Assembly (NCBI GenBank): GCA_964564545.1
Contig: CAZMBP010000109.1
Location: forward strand, 1 to 64,000
From: CAJQQY01 sp964564545
GTDB lineage: Bacteria; Bacteroidota; Bacteroidia; Chitinophagales; Saprospiraceae
Length of the DNA stretch: 64,000 nucleotides
Direction: 5' to 3'
Notes under the pieces: generated by a model
The model's database searches: none
Told to the model about the DNA's origin: nothing
The model's input: only the letters and a program-made list of their open reading frames with translations
Part shown: one piece after another, positions 17,750 through 26,440 of the stretch
Position numbering within the stretch: position 1 is the first letter of the stretch
Layout of the letters: each line of letters opens with the position of its first letter
Translations under genes and position numbers: made by a program

Positions 17750-17790
17750 AAAACTCACTTAGGTTAACTCTAAGTGAGTTTTTTATTTTT
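17750..17790 (+). terminator. Rho-independent terminator
   Basis: AAAACTCACTTAG (17750-17762) pairs perfectly with CTAAGTGAGTTTT (17770-17782), followed by T-rich DNA. It ends the barrel gene transcript, so the following kinase has its own promoter. Confidence 0.9.
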
Positions 17791-17849
17791 AGGAGTTAAA
17801 AGTTTGAAATAAAATTTCTTACACTTTAAAAAAACTATAATATTTCAGT

Positions 17850-17857
17850 TATTTTTG
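17850..17857 (+). promoter_or_regulatory. -7 box TATTTTTG for the histidine kinase gene
   Basis: TATTTTTG matches TAnnTTTG; TTTA at 17825-17828 is a weak -33 candidate. Transcription would begin about 17864, some 18 nt before the ATG. Confidence 0.5.
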
Positions 17858-17881
17858 ATCTTCAATTCAAAAACTTAGTTA

Positions 17882-19798
17882 ATGACCACGCATTTAGATC
17901 AAAAAGCGAATATCAAACTTCTCGAGCAACAACTCGAACAACAGAAAGACAACCGTCAGCGGTTAGTCTTGCTTGATCAGTTAGCGAGTCATTATACCTA
18001 CACCAATGTTCGAAGAGGACAAAAATATTTGGCTGAAATTGCTCAAATTTTAAAAGACAATCCTAACCCTGATTTCGAACTTAATTACCATAAAAATACT
18101 GCGCTGATTGAAAATCAATTGTATAACTATACACTTGCCGAACAGCATTTCCAGAAGTCAGTAGAAATTGTAGAGGAACGAGGAGATATCCAACAGCAAG
18201 TGGATACTTACATTGATTATTCAGGAACTTGCCTGAATTTGGATAAACGAGAAATGGCGAAATATTTCTTAGAAGAAGCTACTAAAAAACTGAAAGCCTT
18301 TCCTGATAATCTATTAAATGCTAGAATAACTTGTCGTTCAGGATTTTTGAGTTTGCATGTGAAAAATTATGCTCGAGCAATCGAGTTGTTATTGGAAGCT
18401 GAAAAAAATATTACTGCTGCAGAACATCGTTTGACATTGAAAGATTATTACTTCCTAGCTTTAATATATTCAGGTCTCGGAAGGATTTACGAGCATAATG
18501 GAAATACTGAGAATAGTGTCAAAGCATATTTAAAGGGAGCTAAGCTATGTGAAACAATTGGAATGAGAACTCGGATGTCATGGCATTATTTGAATGTTGG
18601 GAAATCCTATTTATCATTAGATGAACATGCAAGTGCAGAAGAATTTTTTAGCAAAGCAATTCAAATTCAAGATGATATTTCGCAAGATGCTAGGGCAGGG
18701 GCATATGCCAATTTAGGTTATTGTTATTATCTCAAACAAAATTATGAACCAGCTCTAGAACTATTTGGCAAAGCAGAAAATCTATACGTTGAGAGAAGAG
18801 GCGACAACTCAACTAACCTTTCAAGAATTGAATGTTGGAAGGCACTCCTTTTTGCAGAAACCAATCGACATCGAAGAGCGGAACGGCATTTTATCAAAGC
18901 ATTTGAATATGCTGCAGACAATGATTTAAAGCAACTCTCCGATGTTAGTCAGCACATCGCTGAATATCATGCTGAAATGGAAAATTATAAATCAGCCTAC
19001 GAATATTTGCAATTGTACAATGAAATAAAAGAACGCCACAATGAAGAGGTCAACGAACGTGGTGTAATGGAAATGCAAGTAAAATATGAAACGGAGAAAA
19101 GTGAACAAGAGGCTGAAATGCTTCGGTTACAAGCGACTGGGTTACAACTCAAAGCTTTACGGGCACAAATGAATCCACATTTCATGTACAATGCATTGAA
19201 TAGTATTCAAAATTTTATCACCTCCGAGCAAACTGAATCTGCCACTAAGTATCTTGCAAAATTTGCGAAGCTGATGCGGCAAAGTTTGGAGTATTCAGAT
19301 TTAGAGATGATTTCTTTGGAAAAAGAAACGGAGTTCCTAGAGGATTATTTGTTACTAAATCAAAAATTACGATTTGAAAATTTTCTCAATTATGAAATTA
19401 ATTTGAGTGAAGATATCGAAGAGGATATTATGGGAGTGCCAACCATGATTATTCAGCCATATGTTGAAAATGCAATCGAGCATGGATTAAGAACCGTAGA
19501 GTCAGGTACCGTAAAAATTAATTTCTCTCTGGCAGACGAGGACACTATTCTTTGTGTGATTGAGGATAATGGGATTGGAAGAGAAATAGCTAAAGAGCGT
19601 CAAAGAAAAGATGGTTATCATCTCACGCACAAATCTAGAGGGACAAGTATCACCGAACAACGATTAAGAATCTTACATAAATCTCATAAAAAAGGATTTC
19701 ACGTTAAGACTATAGACTTACAAGATCGAAATGGAAAAGGCATTGGAACAAAAGTTGAAGTGAAAATACCAATCATAGATCTTCAAATTAAAATTTAA
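17882..19798 (+). CDS. Soluble TPR-containing LytS-type histidine kinase
   Basis: A 638-residue kinase without signal peptide or membrane helix, hence cytoplasmic. Residues about 1-390 are helical tetratricopeptide-like repeats (for example AKYFLEEATKKLKAFP, ARAGAYANLGYCYYLKQNYEPALELFGKAE). A coiled coil at about 385-428 joins them to the His_kinase domain, with phosphoacceptor His433 in ALRAQMNPHFMYNALNSIQ. The ATPase domain follows: the N box is QPYVENAIEHGL near 525-536, the G1 box is EDNGIGRE, and GIGTKVEVKIP closes it. Such kinases phosphorylate LytTR regulators; the one at 13826 is the nearest candidate. The TPR part probably binds a protein or peptide, as no other sensor is present. 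Most related kinases are exported or have a membrane helix, so the soluble form is noteworthy. Confidence 0.9.
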   Translation: MTTHLDQKANIKLLEQQLEQQKDNRQRLVLLDQLASHYTYTNVRRGQKYLAEIAQILKDNPNPDFELNYHKNTALIENQLYNYTLAEQHFQKSVEIVEERGDIQQQVDTYIDYSGTCLNLDKREMAKYFLEEATKKLKAFPDNLLNARITCRSGFLSLHVKNYARAIELLLEAEKNITAAEHRLTLKDYYFLALIYSGLGRIYEHNGNTENSVKAYLKGAKLCETIGMRTRMSWHYLNVGKSYLSLDEHASAEEFFSKAIQIQDDISQDARAGAYANLGYCYYLKQNYEPALELFGKAENLYVERRGDNSTNLSRIECWKALLFAETNRHRRAERHFIKAFEYAADNDLKQLSDVSQHIAEYHAEMENYKSAYEYLQLYNEIKERHNEEVNERGVMEMQVKYETEKSEQEAEMLRLQATGLQLKALRAQMNPHFMYNALNSIQNFITSEQTESATKYLAKFAKLMRQSLEYSDLEMISLEKETEFLEDYLLLNQKLRFENFLNYEINLSEDIEEDIMGVPTMIIQPYVENAIEHGLRTVESGTVKINFSLADEDTILCVIEDNGIGREIAKERQRKDGYHLTHKSRGTSITEQRLRILHKSHKKGFHVKTIDLQDRNGKGIGTKVEVKIPIIDLQIKI

Positions 19799-19906
19799 CT
19801 AATATTTTAAATCCGTTATCTAAACAATATCCACCGCTTTCTACTAATTTCCTCCCACTCGGTCATTTCGTATATGATATTAAAAAAAGTCGATATATAT
19901 TGCAGG

Positions 19907-19978
19907 AGTTTTCTCATAGTATGTTTGTTTAATCTTCCTGCATCTTGCTCCCTCCTGAGATGCAGGAAATTTTTTTTC
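19907..19978 (+). ncRNA. Candidate small RNA, copy 1 of three
   Basis: A 72-nt unit: TATATATTGC upstream as a possible -7 region, the 20-nt core at 19907-19926 (AGTTTTCTCATAGT, then ATGTTT), then a perfect 11-bp hairpin (TTCCTGCATCT, 19935-19945, with 19958-19968) and a run of T. The loop carries CCCTCCT. The core is identical in copies 2 and 3, whereas the stem differs with pairing kept. No ORF is shared. Known-family status is undetermined. Confidence 0.7.
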
Positions 19979-20108
19979 TTTCGAAAAGGTAGTATTTACC
20001 TCTTTCCATGTTGACCGTTTCCTAAATAATTCGTACCACTTTAGTCCATTTTATACCCACTTCGTAAAAGTAGGTTTAGAGAACGTATTCTGCGCTATAT
20101 ATTGCAAA

Positions 20109-20175
20109 AGTTTTCTCATAGTATGTTTAATTTTCCTACACTTTTTTTTCCCTTCTGGAGTGTAGGAATTTTTTT
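20109..20175 (+). ncRNA. Candidate small RNA, copy 2 of three
   Basis: A 67-nt unit with the same upstream TATATATTGC, the identical 20-nt core at 20109-20128, and a 10-bp perfect stem (TTCCTACACT, 20133-20142, with 20159-20168) followed by T7. The loop carries CCCTTCT. Compared with copy 1, a G-C stem pair is replaced by A-T, a compensatory change. Confidence 0.7.
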
Positions 20176-20551
20176 GCCTTGTTGTGAAATTCTGGTATTT
20201 TCCACTTCCTTCCGAAATTAATATACTCCCCATTTTATCACTTCAGATTCATTTTTCCTTAGCGTTCGATAATTCGATAATCAAAAAAACTTAATGACCC
20301 TGTGCTTCGAGGGAGAAAGCTCATATTTTAAAATCAAGTTAATTAATCTACTTATTCAAAAAGAGTAGGTTAGAGGAATCTGAATTTAAAAACCAGGAAG
20401 GATCTGCGTGATTAGAGGATATTTTATCATTATCATTGATTTTCAGCATCGATAACCCAAATTATAAAACCATTTTCTAAAAGAAATCAACCACTTACAT
20501 AAATTACGAACCAATACATTGTAATAATTATAATATTAAAAAAGTGCAATG
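20176..20551. other. Spacer between small-RNA copies 2 and 3
   Basis: About 375 bp without ORF, hairpin or repeat that I can recognise. Its base composition is as AT-rich as the rest of this intergenic region. Confidence 0.4.
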
Positions 20552-20559
20552 TATCTTTG
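20552..20559 (+). promoter_or_regulatory. -7 box TATCTTTG upstream of small-RNA copy 3
   Basis: TATCTTTG matches TAnnTTTG exactly and ends 8 nt before the conserved core, which places transcription start at or next to the core's first base. A -33 TTTG is not evident. Confidence 0.6.
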
Positions 20560-20567
20560 AACTGTGT

Positions 20568-20636
20568 AGTTTTCTCATAGTATGTTTATTTCTCCTACAG
20601 CTAAATTAGCCTTCAGCTGTAGGAGATTTTTTTTTT
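20568..20636 (+). ncRNA. Candidate small RNA, copy 3 of three
   Basis: A 69-nt unit: identical core at 20568-20587, then a 12-bp perfect stem (TCTCCTACAGCT, 20591-20602, with 20615-20626) and T10. The loop has GCCTTC. The upstream TATCTTTG box gives the best promoter of the three. It ends 28 bp before the convergent pbpC stop, so it may also shield the RNA from pbpC transcription. Confidence 0.75.
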
Positions 20637-20664
20637 GGTGAGAAATCAAGTTTGAGGTTGGTCG

Positions 20665-23073
20665 CTATTTCCCAATTATCTGAAATTTCCTTTCCAAACG
20701 ATTTCCTGTTTCATCAACCAAAGTCAACAAATGATATCCTTGTTCGGGATTCAATTCCATTTCATGAAAATCAGTAGTGCTTCCTAAATAATCTTCATCT
20801 AAATGCCAATGAATTGTTTGGGTAGGTGTTCGGTGGGCAACTTTAAAGATAGTTCTACTCAATTTCCCATCAAGATCAATGGGAACAAATATCTTAGTTA
20901 ATTCTTTTGGATAAATGAGCTGCATTGGATTATTAGTACTCGCTGTGCTCGCATCTTGACAATCCGAACGAAAGGGAGGGAGAGTTTTATAATATGCATG
21001 ATGAGGCTTATAATAGTATTCATCTACGGGAGGCAGAACGAACCACGGAACATGATCCATATTAGAAGGACTCTCGCAGTCAGAAGTGACTTGTAATCTA
21101 TTATTTTTATCCAAGTGAATCATTTGATGAAAAGGGCAAGAAGCTGCTTTGACGCTTGCTACAGGTACCCACATGCTATCAACCTCACAAATCGAAGTGG
21201 CTCGAAAACCACTTTCACTACAAACTGGAATTTTGACCATTTCATCTATTGGTTGTTCATACCAATCACCTGATGGAAGTAAACCGAAAATATCAAAAAG
21301 TATCGGTGCAGCTGCTCGTACTCCTATCAATCCTGGACGACCTTCGCCATCAGCATTTCCAGCCCAAACTCCAACGGCATATTTTGGTGTTACTCCAACA
21401 GCCCAGGCATCTCGAAAACCAAAACTTGTTCCTGTTTTCCAGGCTATTGTATTGCTTGAGGAAAAACTTTCCCAATTCCCTTCCGAGTCAGGTCGTTCCA
21501 AATTTCTCATGGCATCAAAAGCCAACCAAGCAGCCGAAGCATTGATAAAAGGTGCTTCTGGTTCAAGTCGGTTTTTTGCTGAAGGTGTATGATCTTTTCC
21601 AAAAACATAGTTTGGTTTATTGAAATCTTTTGGATCATATCGACCATCGTAGTCATAGAAGTGATTGACTGTTCGACTCATGGATGCATAGGTACTAGTC
21701 ACGTCCCAAAGGTTAGCTTCAGCTCCTCCAAGAATCAAAGTCAAACCATAATGATCAGCGGGTTGATTGAGTGTGGTCAGACCAATATTTTTTAAACCAA
21801 AATGGAATTTTTCATAAGTGTATTCTTGCAGCATTTTTACCAAAGGAACATTGAGTGATCGAATGATAGCTCGCTTTGCAGGAACCCTTCCATCGTAATC
21901 TTGATGAAAATTTTCAGGACGGTATCCGCCAATAGTAGTTGGAATATCTTCGATTAACATCTCAGGTAAAATTTCTCCTTCTTGTAACATAAAGCTGTAC
22001 AAGAATGGTTTTAAAATACTTCCTGTACTTCTTGGTGCTTGAATGATATCAACTTGTTCTCCATGAGAATTGCCAGCTCCAGGAATATTACCAGCATAGG
22101 CGATTACATTGTTCGTTTCAACCTCGATGATAAAAGCTGTCGCATTGAAAATTCCATTTCCTTGTAAGGTCTGTTGGTGATTTTTTAAAACATCATTGAC
22201 TTGTTTTTGTAAATTTTGATCAATAGTTGTTTTAACCAATGTGTGTTGATTTCTTTTACCGTAAAAATGTTCTTTGTACGCTCGATCTAAAAGGTGAGGA
22301 GCAAGCCTTGGAAGTGCATGAGGTTTATTGGGCAGAGGTTCTTCTTTTGCCAAATCAGCTGTCAATTTATCGATGATGTTTTGTTTTAAAAGTCTATCAA
22401 TCAATCGATTACGTTTATCTTCGAGTTGTTTCCGATTACGTCCAGGATGAATTAATGCAGGGCTGTTAGGAAGGACTGCAAGTGTTGCCGCTTCCGACCA
22501 ACTCAACTTCTCAGGAGGTTTATTGTAATATCTCCAAGTAGCAGCATCGAGTCCAACGACATTGCCTCCAAAGGGCGCATGGGAAGCATACATTTCTAAA
22601 ATTTCATCTTTTGAATAACTAATTTCCATGCGGGTGGCTAGGATGCCTTCGATGATTTTTTGAAAAAGACTTCGAGGTTTTCCTTTACGAGACATTCGAA
22701 TAGTTTGCATGCTGAGCGTACTTCCTCCACTTACTATTTTTTGATTGGAAATATTTTGTTTGAGAGCTCTAAGAAATGCTCTAATATCAAATCCGAAATG
22801 ATTATAAAATCGCTTGTCTTCAAAGGTGATGATCGCCTGCGCAAATTTGTTTGGGACAGAATCAATTTGAGGAAATCGCCATTGTCCGTCAGCCGCAATT
22901 CGAGCACCTAACAAGTTGCCATCTTTGTCTTCCAAAACCATACAAGTTGGATCATCAAAAAGAGGAGAGGGGAGACAAAGCCAATATCCTAAAAATAACA
23001 ACGCAATTACAACTCCTGTTTTGCGGAGATGTTTTTTGAAAAAAAACTGATATGTATTTTTGAAAATTTGCAT
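20665..23073 (-). CDS. pbpC: Penicillin-binding protein 1C
   Basis: An 802-residue bifunctional class A penicillin-binding protein of the PbpC type, which polymerises and crosslinks peptidoglycan at the inner membrane. A basic N-terminus and one membrane anchor (about 18-35) are followed by the glycosyltransferase domain with catalytic Glu85 in ITFEDKRFYNH and GGSTLSMQ near 116. The transpeptidase domain has SILK (Ser352-Lys355), SLN (406-408) and KTGT (546-549). The C-terminal BiPBP_C domain starts at about 710 (residues typical of PBP1C). Usually an alpha-2-macroglobulin gene lies beside pbpC; none is in this window. It is monocistronic and convergent with small-RNA copy 3. Confidence 0.95.
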   Translation of the reverse strand: MQIFKNTYQFFFKKHLRKTGVVIALLFLGYWLCLPSPLFDDPTCMVLEDKDGNLLGARIAADGQWRFPQIDSVPNKFAQAIITFEDKRFYNHFGFDIRAFLRALKQNISNQKIVSGGSTLSMQTIRMSRKGKPRSLFQKIIEGILATRMEISYSKDEILEMYASHAPFGGNVVGLDAATWRYYNKPPEKLSWSEAATLAVLPNSPALIHPGRNRKQLEDKRNRLIDRLLKQNIIDKLTADLAKEEPLPNKPHALPRLAPHLLDRAYKEHFYGKRNQHTLVKTTIDQNLQKQVNDVLKNHQQTLQGNGIFNATAFIIEVETNNVIAYAGNIPGAGNSHGEQVDIIQAPRSTGSILKPFLYSFMLQEGEILPEMLIEDIPTTIGGYRPENFHQDYDGRVPAKRAIIRSLNVPLVKMLQEYTYEKFHFGLKNIGLTTLNQPADHYGLTLILGGAEANLWDVTSTYASMSRTVNHFYDYDGRYDPKDFNKPNYVFGKDHTPSAKNRLEPEAPFINASAAWLAFDAMRNLERPDSEGNWESFSSSNTIAWKTGTSFGFRDAWAVGVTPKYAVGVWAGNADGEGRPGLIGVRAAAPILFDIFGLLPSGDWYEQPIDEMVKIPVCSESGFRATSICEVDSMWVPVASVKAASCPFHQMIHLDKNNRLQVTSDCESPSNMDHVPWFVLPPVDEYYYKPHHAYYKTLPPFRSDCQDASTASTNNPMQLIYPKELTKIFVPIDLDGKLSRTIFKVAHRTPTQTIHWHLDEDYLGSTTDFHEMELNPEQGYHLLTLVDETGNRLERKFQIIGK

Positions 23074-23169
23074 TTAGTGATTTAACGTTTTTGATTCGTT
23101 ATGGATGCAAATTAGGAAAAAATAAAAAGGAGAGGAAAGGGGAACTAGTATTCGCAAGCAATTAGCTAT

Positions 23170-23286
23170 TATGTGGTGGACGCTTTAGCTGGCCTAGGAA
23201 ATTATTCAATTAGGTTTTGAGAATTGATTTTTTTGGGGAGTCGCTTTGCTCCTTTTTTTTAGGTCAGCTAAAGCAGACCACTACGT
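23170..23286. repeat. REPIN-like element (copy C), decayed on one side
   Basis: Left arm 23170-23195 (GGTGGACGCTTTAGCTGGCCT) is an imperfect mirror of the right arm 23261-23286, which includes GGTCAGCTAAAGCAGACC. The inner GTCGCTTTGCTCC plus T8 is present only on the right. The right arm encodes the last five codons and the TAG of the DUF4403 gene. Confidence 0.8.
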
Positions 23287-24524
23287 TCTTCTAAACCGAG
23301 TTGTAAATATCCTTTGACTGACAGACTAAGTACCAATGCATCATGTTGAACTTCCAACTGTGGAATATCAACCACATTGACTTTTCCCTTTGCAAAAAGT
23401 CCATCCATAAATGCAACATGTTTCACTTGTTTATTGACCATGTCTATGGAGTTTTGGATGGGAAAATTCAAAATACCGGAAATCTTTTCTTCTACAATTT
23501 TTCTTAAAAAGACAACCATTGTTTTACTCAAGAAATTATTTCCTTTCAAATCTAGGTCGACATCCTTTAATTGAATTTCGTTTCTTGAACTATCAAAAAC
23601 AGGTTTTCCCAACACAATCATTCTTCCATCAAAAGTTCCTTTTAAATCTGCTTCTACTTTTAATCGTTGCCCAACTTGTTCCACACGAACCGCTTGGACT
23701 TCAACTCTTTGATTTTTTAATTCAAATTTTTGTTTTTTTAACAATGCTAATGCAGACTCTTCAATTGCTCTAAAATTGACAGAAAGATATGTTTGCAAAT
23801 GACTTTCTTTTTCCACATCAGGAACGATGTCAGGTGCTTTTAATACGGTGGTTAATTTTTCTAAATCCTTACCATATGAAAATTCAGTTGCTCCTTCCAG
23901 CCCTATTTTTCCATAAATAATTCCATCTTTTTCAAATAGTGGACTCATCGAAGTTTTGACAGTTTCGCATTGCCACCAAACATTTCCGCCAGCAGGTGTT
24001 GGAATTGGATTAGGAAGAGTTAGAAGAAATTGACTTAACATTGGGCGAACATCTCCTGTAGTTCTCATTTTATCATCTAGCTGTTTACAAAGGATCTCTT
24101 TATTGTCTTGGATGTTATCTAAAATTATTTTATCGATGGGAACATTGAAAATACCAAAATCTAATTCCGGTTTTTTAATCCATTGATAACCAGTCATTTG
24201 AGTTCTAGTAACTAATTCCCAATCGTCTTTAAAAAGGAACTTAGTTTTAAATCCAAGGTATATTTCAAATAGCACATCAACATTCCCAAGCAGAGTATCT
24301 TTTTGGGCAAAAATCTCTAGCGGAACTTCATATTTTAAAGAATTATTTTCTGCCGTAAGGTCGATATTTCCTTTTCGTCTAACACTAATTCGAATACCCT
24401 TTGAACCTTTAGGAGAGAATTGGTTCAAAAGATCAACAGGTAATTGGTTACCAATTACCTGTTGTAATTTCTCCTTGTCAGCGGAGATTAAAATATTAAT
24501 TTTTGAATTCTTAGAATTTATCAA
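23268..24524 (-). CDS. DUF4403-family protein, C-terminus from a repeat
   Basis: A 418-residue protein with the features I associate with DUF4403: an opening NSKINILISADKEKLQQVIGNQLP, a central W...P region (TGYQWIKKPELDFG) and repeated beta-rich segments predicted to form lipid- or surface-binding BPI-like folds. No signal peptide is visible in this frame; the family often has one. It overlaps the preceding DUF697 gene by 14 bp, so the two are translated from one mRNA. The last residues (RSGLL) and the stop codon are encoded by the dispersed REP arm; the original end was therefore altered or lies upstream. The family call rests on remembered motifs. Confidence 0.6.
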   Translation of the reverse strand: MINSKNSKINILISADKEKLQQVIGNQLPVDLLNQFSPKGSKGIRISVRRKGNIDLTAENNSLKYEVPLEIFAQKDTLLGNVDVLFEIYLGFKTKFLFKDDWELVTRTQMTGYQWIKKPELDFGIFNVPIDKIILDNIQDNKEILCKQLDDKMRTTGDVRPMLSQFLLTLPNPIPTPAGGNVWWQCETVKTSMSPLFEKDGIIYGKIGLEGATEFSYGKDLEKLTTVLKAPDIVPDVEKESHLQTYLSVNFRAIEESALALLKKQKFELKNQRVEVQAVRVEQVGQRLKVEADLKGTFDGRMIVLGKPVFDSSRNEIQLKDVDLDLKGNNFLSKTMVVFLRKIVEEKISGILNFPIQNSIDMVNKQVKHVAFMDGLFAKGKVNVVDIPQLEVQHDALVLSLSVKGYLQLGLEERSGLL

Positions 24525-25173
24525 TGATATCTTTTTTCATTTTGGCAAACTCTTCATCGGTGATAATTCCTTTATCCCGCAAGTCGCCTAATTTCATTAA
24601 TTCAGCATACACATCATTTTCAGGTTCAGCTTTTGGAGGAGGATTATTTGGAGTAGAAGTTGGTTCTGCATCACCTGAAGGTGTTGGTACTTCAAAATCA
24701 TCTTGCACTTCTTCCATTTTTTGCTCCGCTCTATTTTTCAAATCTTCAGCTACTTTTTTCCCTTTTTCTAAATTTTCCTCATAAATTTTTCGAGCCATAT
24801 CTTCGTTGAAATCTTCAAATCCAATTCCTTTTTCTAAGAATTGTGTAATCACATTTCCCAAAGCATAAGTGGAAGCACCAGACATAATGGACATGGAAAC
24901 AACTCCCAATGTAGTTCCAACGACTGGAATTGCTTTGATTAGAGAGGCACCCATTCGAGCCAACGAAGTACTTGTCAATGAAGCAATAAATGCTTTCCCA
25001 ACATTTTCAGAATAGTTTTCATTGTAGAGGTTTGTCAGCTTTTTCATCATATCTAATTGAACAGCTGTAACGCCTGCAAAATCTAATAATGGAATTGGAA
25101 TAGCTCCAGCACCAGTTGCAAACAAGACATGATTCTTAATGATGCTGTCTGCTTTGTATCTTTTTTCATTCAT
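24511..25173 (-). CDS. DUF697-like membrane protein with a SHOCT domain
   Basis: A 220-residue protein in two parts. The first 115 residues match the DUF697 type: ATGAGAIPIPLLDFAGVTAVQLDMM followed by hydrophobic glycine-rich segments (IKAIPVVGTTLGVVSMSIM), probably two hairpin-like membrane segments. A charged coiled region follows (NLEKGKKVAEDLKNRAEQ) and a Pro/Ser/Thr linker. Residues about 187-220 form a SHOCT motif (LMKLGDLRDKGIITDEEFAKMKKDII), a short C-terminal helical hairpin common in oligomerising bacterial proteins. First gene of a two-gene operon with DUF4403. Confidence 0.8.
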   Translation of the reverse strand: MNEKRYKADSIIKNHVLFATGAGAIPIPLLDFAGVTAVQLDMMKKLTNLYNENYSENVGKAFIASLTSTSLARMGASLIKAIPVVGTTLGVVSMSIMSGASTYALGNVITQFLEKGIGFEDFNEDMARKIYEENLEKGKKVAEDLKNRAEQKMEEVQDDFEVPTPSGDAEPTSTPNNPPPKAEPENDVYAELMKLGDLRDKGIITDEEFAKMKKDIIDKF

Positions 25174-25278
25174 GATATTTCATTTTTTTAATGATGCTCA
25201 AATTTAATGGAGTTGGGAACAAGTTAATGATATTTTCGACGAAAATGGGTTTTCAATTGATGATTTTCACCCATTTGA

Positions 25279-25355
25279 TTTTTAACCACAAAAGGCCCAA
25301 AAGTATTTTAAAGGAAATTCTTATGTGAATCTTTTGTGCTTTTTGAGGTTAAAAA
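25279..25355. terminator. Large imperfect hairpin between two minus-strand genes
   Basis: TTTTTAACCACAAAAGGC (from 25279) is mirrored by CTTTTTGAGGTTAAAAA (to 25355), a stem of about 25 bp with a few mismatches and a loop of about 27 nt. Both ends are A/T runs, so it can terminate either way. It lies just past the HEXXH lipoprotein's stop... on the minus strand it precedes the gene start region of neither neighbour, so a terminator or repeat is the best reading. Confidence 0.5.
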
Positions 25356-25361
25356 AAACTA

Positions 25362-26414
25362 CTAGTTCATTGATTCATTTATCAGAATACTTTTTATATT
25401 TTTCAATAGTTCAATTCCGTCATCGGTAAAACTTCGCAATAGTCCATTCTTCTTTTCACGCATCATGATATACATAAAGTTATCAGCAATGATCTCATCA
25501 GGATGAATAATGTAACCAGTATTAGTAGTAATTTTTTCAAAAAAATCTGGAACATTATCCATGTCTATAGTAGTGTTTCCTTCTGCATCAGTTTTCACTC
25601 GAACACCATGTTGGATATCTATTTTGTACAAACTAAAATCAATGTAGTCGAAGAAATCATTTTTGGAATTAATATATTTTGGTTCATTTGATTTGATGAT
25701 TGGAATGGCAGAATAAGGTCTTCCACTTCTTTCATTTAACTCAATGTGATAAGCAAAATTAACTCCATCTGGATTCAGTAATATTCGATTTTTTAATTCA
25801 GGTTTTATTAAAAGGTTTGACATATTTCCTATGTTGGAAAAACCGATTAATTTATAAAGTGCTTTTTGTTTTTCAGGATGATATCGAGTATAAATATGTG
25901 AAATCTCGTGAAATATGGTTTCCAAAAAACCTTCCTTGTTTTTCAAATCCAATTCATCTTTAGGAATAATGATACAATTTTCGCGAGTGTAATATGCACC
26001 TTGCCCGTAGTGATTGGCATGTGTTTTTATCAACTTAATTTCCTTTGGGAAAATTGATTTCGATACTTGGTTCGACATTTCATAAGCTTCCTTTATAACT
26101 TCATTTACAAACTCCATTTCTTCTTTGGAAAAACTTAAAACGTCTGTCTTTAAAAATGCTTTGTATTCATTAATTATTTCCGTCCGTGGCGTTTCAGGTT
26201 CGAAATTCTTTTTCATTTGAATAGCAATATCGAGAGGAGTGACGAGGGAAAAGTAGTTCTCTTTTTCGTCTTTTGTGATTGCTTCTCCAGCTTCAAGGCT
26301 ATCAAGAAAAATTACTTTGTGGTTTTCAGATAATTCGAGAAGGGGAGAGGTTTGAGGTTGTGACTTACACGACCAAAGCAAAATGAAGGGAAGAAGAAGG
26401 AGGAAGTTTTTCAT
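25362..26414 (-). CDS. Lipoprotein with an HEXXH zinc-protease motif
   Basis: A 350-residue predicted lipoprotein (signal, lipobox LLWSC, Cys16). The sequence FLETIFHEISHIYTRYHP contains HEISH (His169, Glu170, His173), a canonical zinc metallopeptidase motif, and HPDEIIADNF about 145 residues later offers a possible third ligand Glu, as in gluzincins. I do not recognise the family beyond that. It is likely anchored in the periplasm or on the cell surface. The gene is followed by the hairpin at 25279-25355. Proteolysis is an inference; the substrate is unknown. Confidence 0.7.
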   Translation of the reverse strand: MKNFLLLLPFILLWSCKSQPQTSPLLELSENHKVIFLDSLEAGEAITKDEKENYFSLVTPLDIAIQMKKNFEPETPRTEIINEYKAFLKTDVLSFSKEEMEFVNEVIKEAYEMSNQVSKSIFPKEIKLIKTHANHYGQGAYYTRENCIIIPKDELDLKNKEGFLETIFHEISHIYTRYHPEKQKALYKLIGFSNIGNMSNLLIKPELKNRILLNPDGVNFAYHIELNERSGRPYSAIPIIKSNEPKYINSKNDFFDYIDFSLYKIDIQHGVRVKTDAEGNTTIDMDNVPDFFEKITTNTGYIIHPDEIIADNFMYIMMREKKNGLLRSFTDDGIELLKNIKSILINESMN

Positions 26415-26440
26415 GTTTTTTGAAAGTGAAATTAGGAAAA

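Noticed and set aside
19907..20636. Core ATG-TTT in the three RNA units as start of small proteins
   Set aside because: The three downstream frames have different lengths and sequences (one stops after three codons).
21149..21592. 147-codon open frame antisense to pbpC
   Set aside because: Low-complexity codon shadow of a well-supported conserved gene; no promoter or start context.
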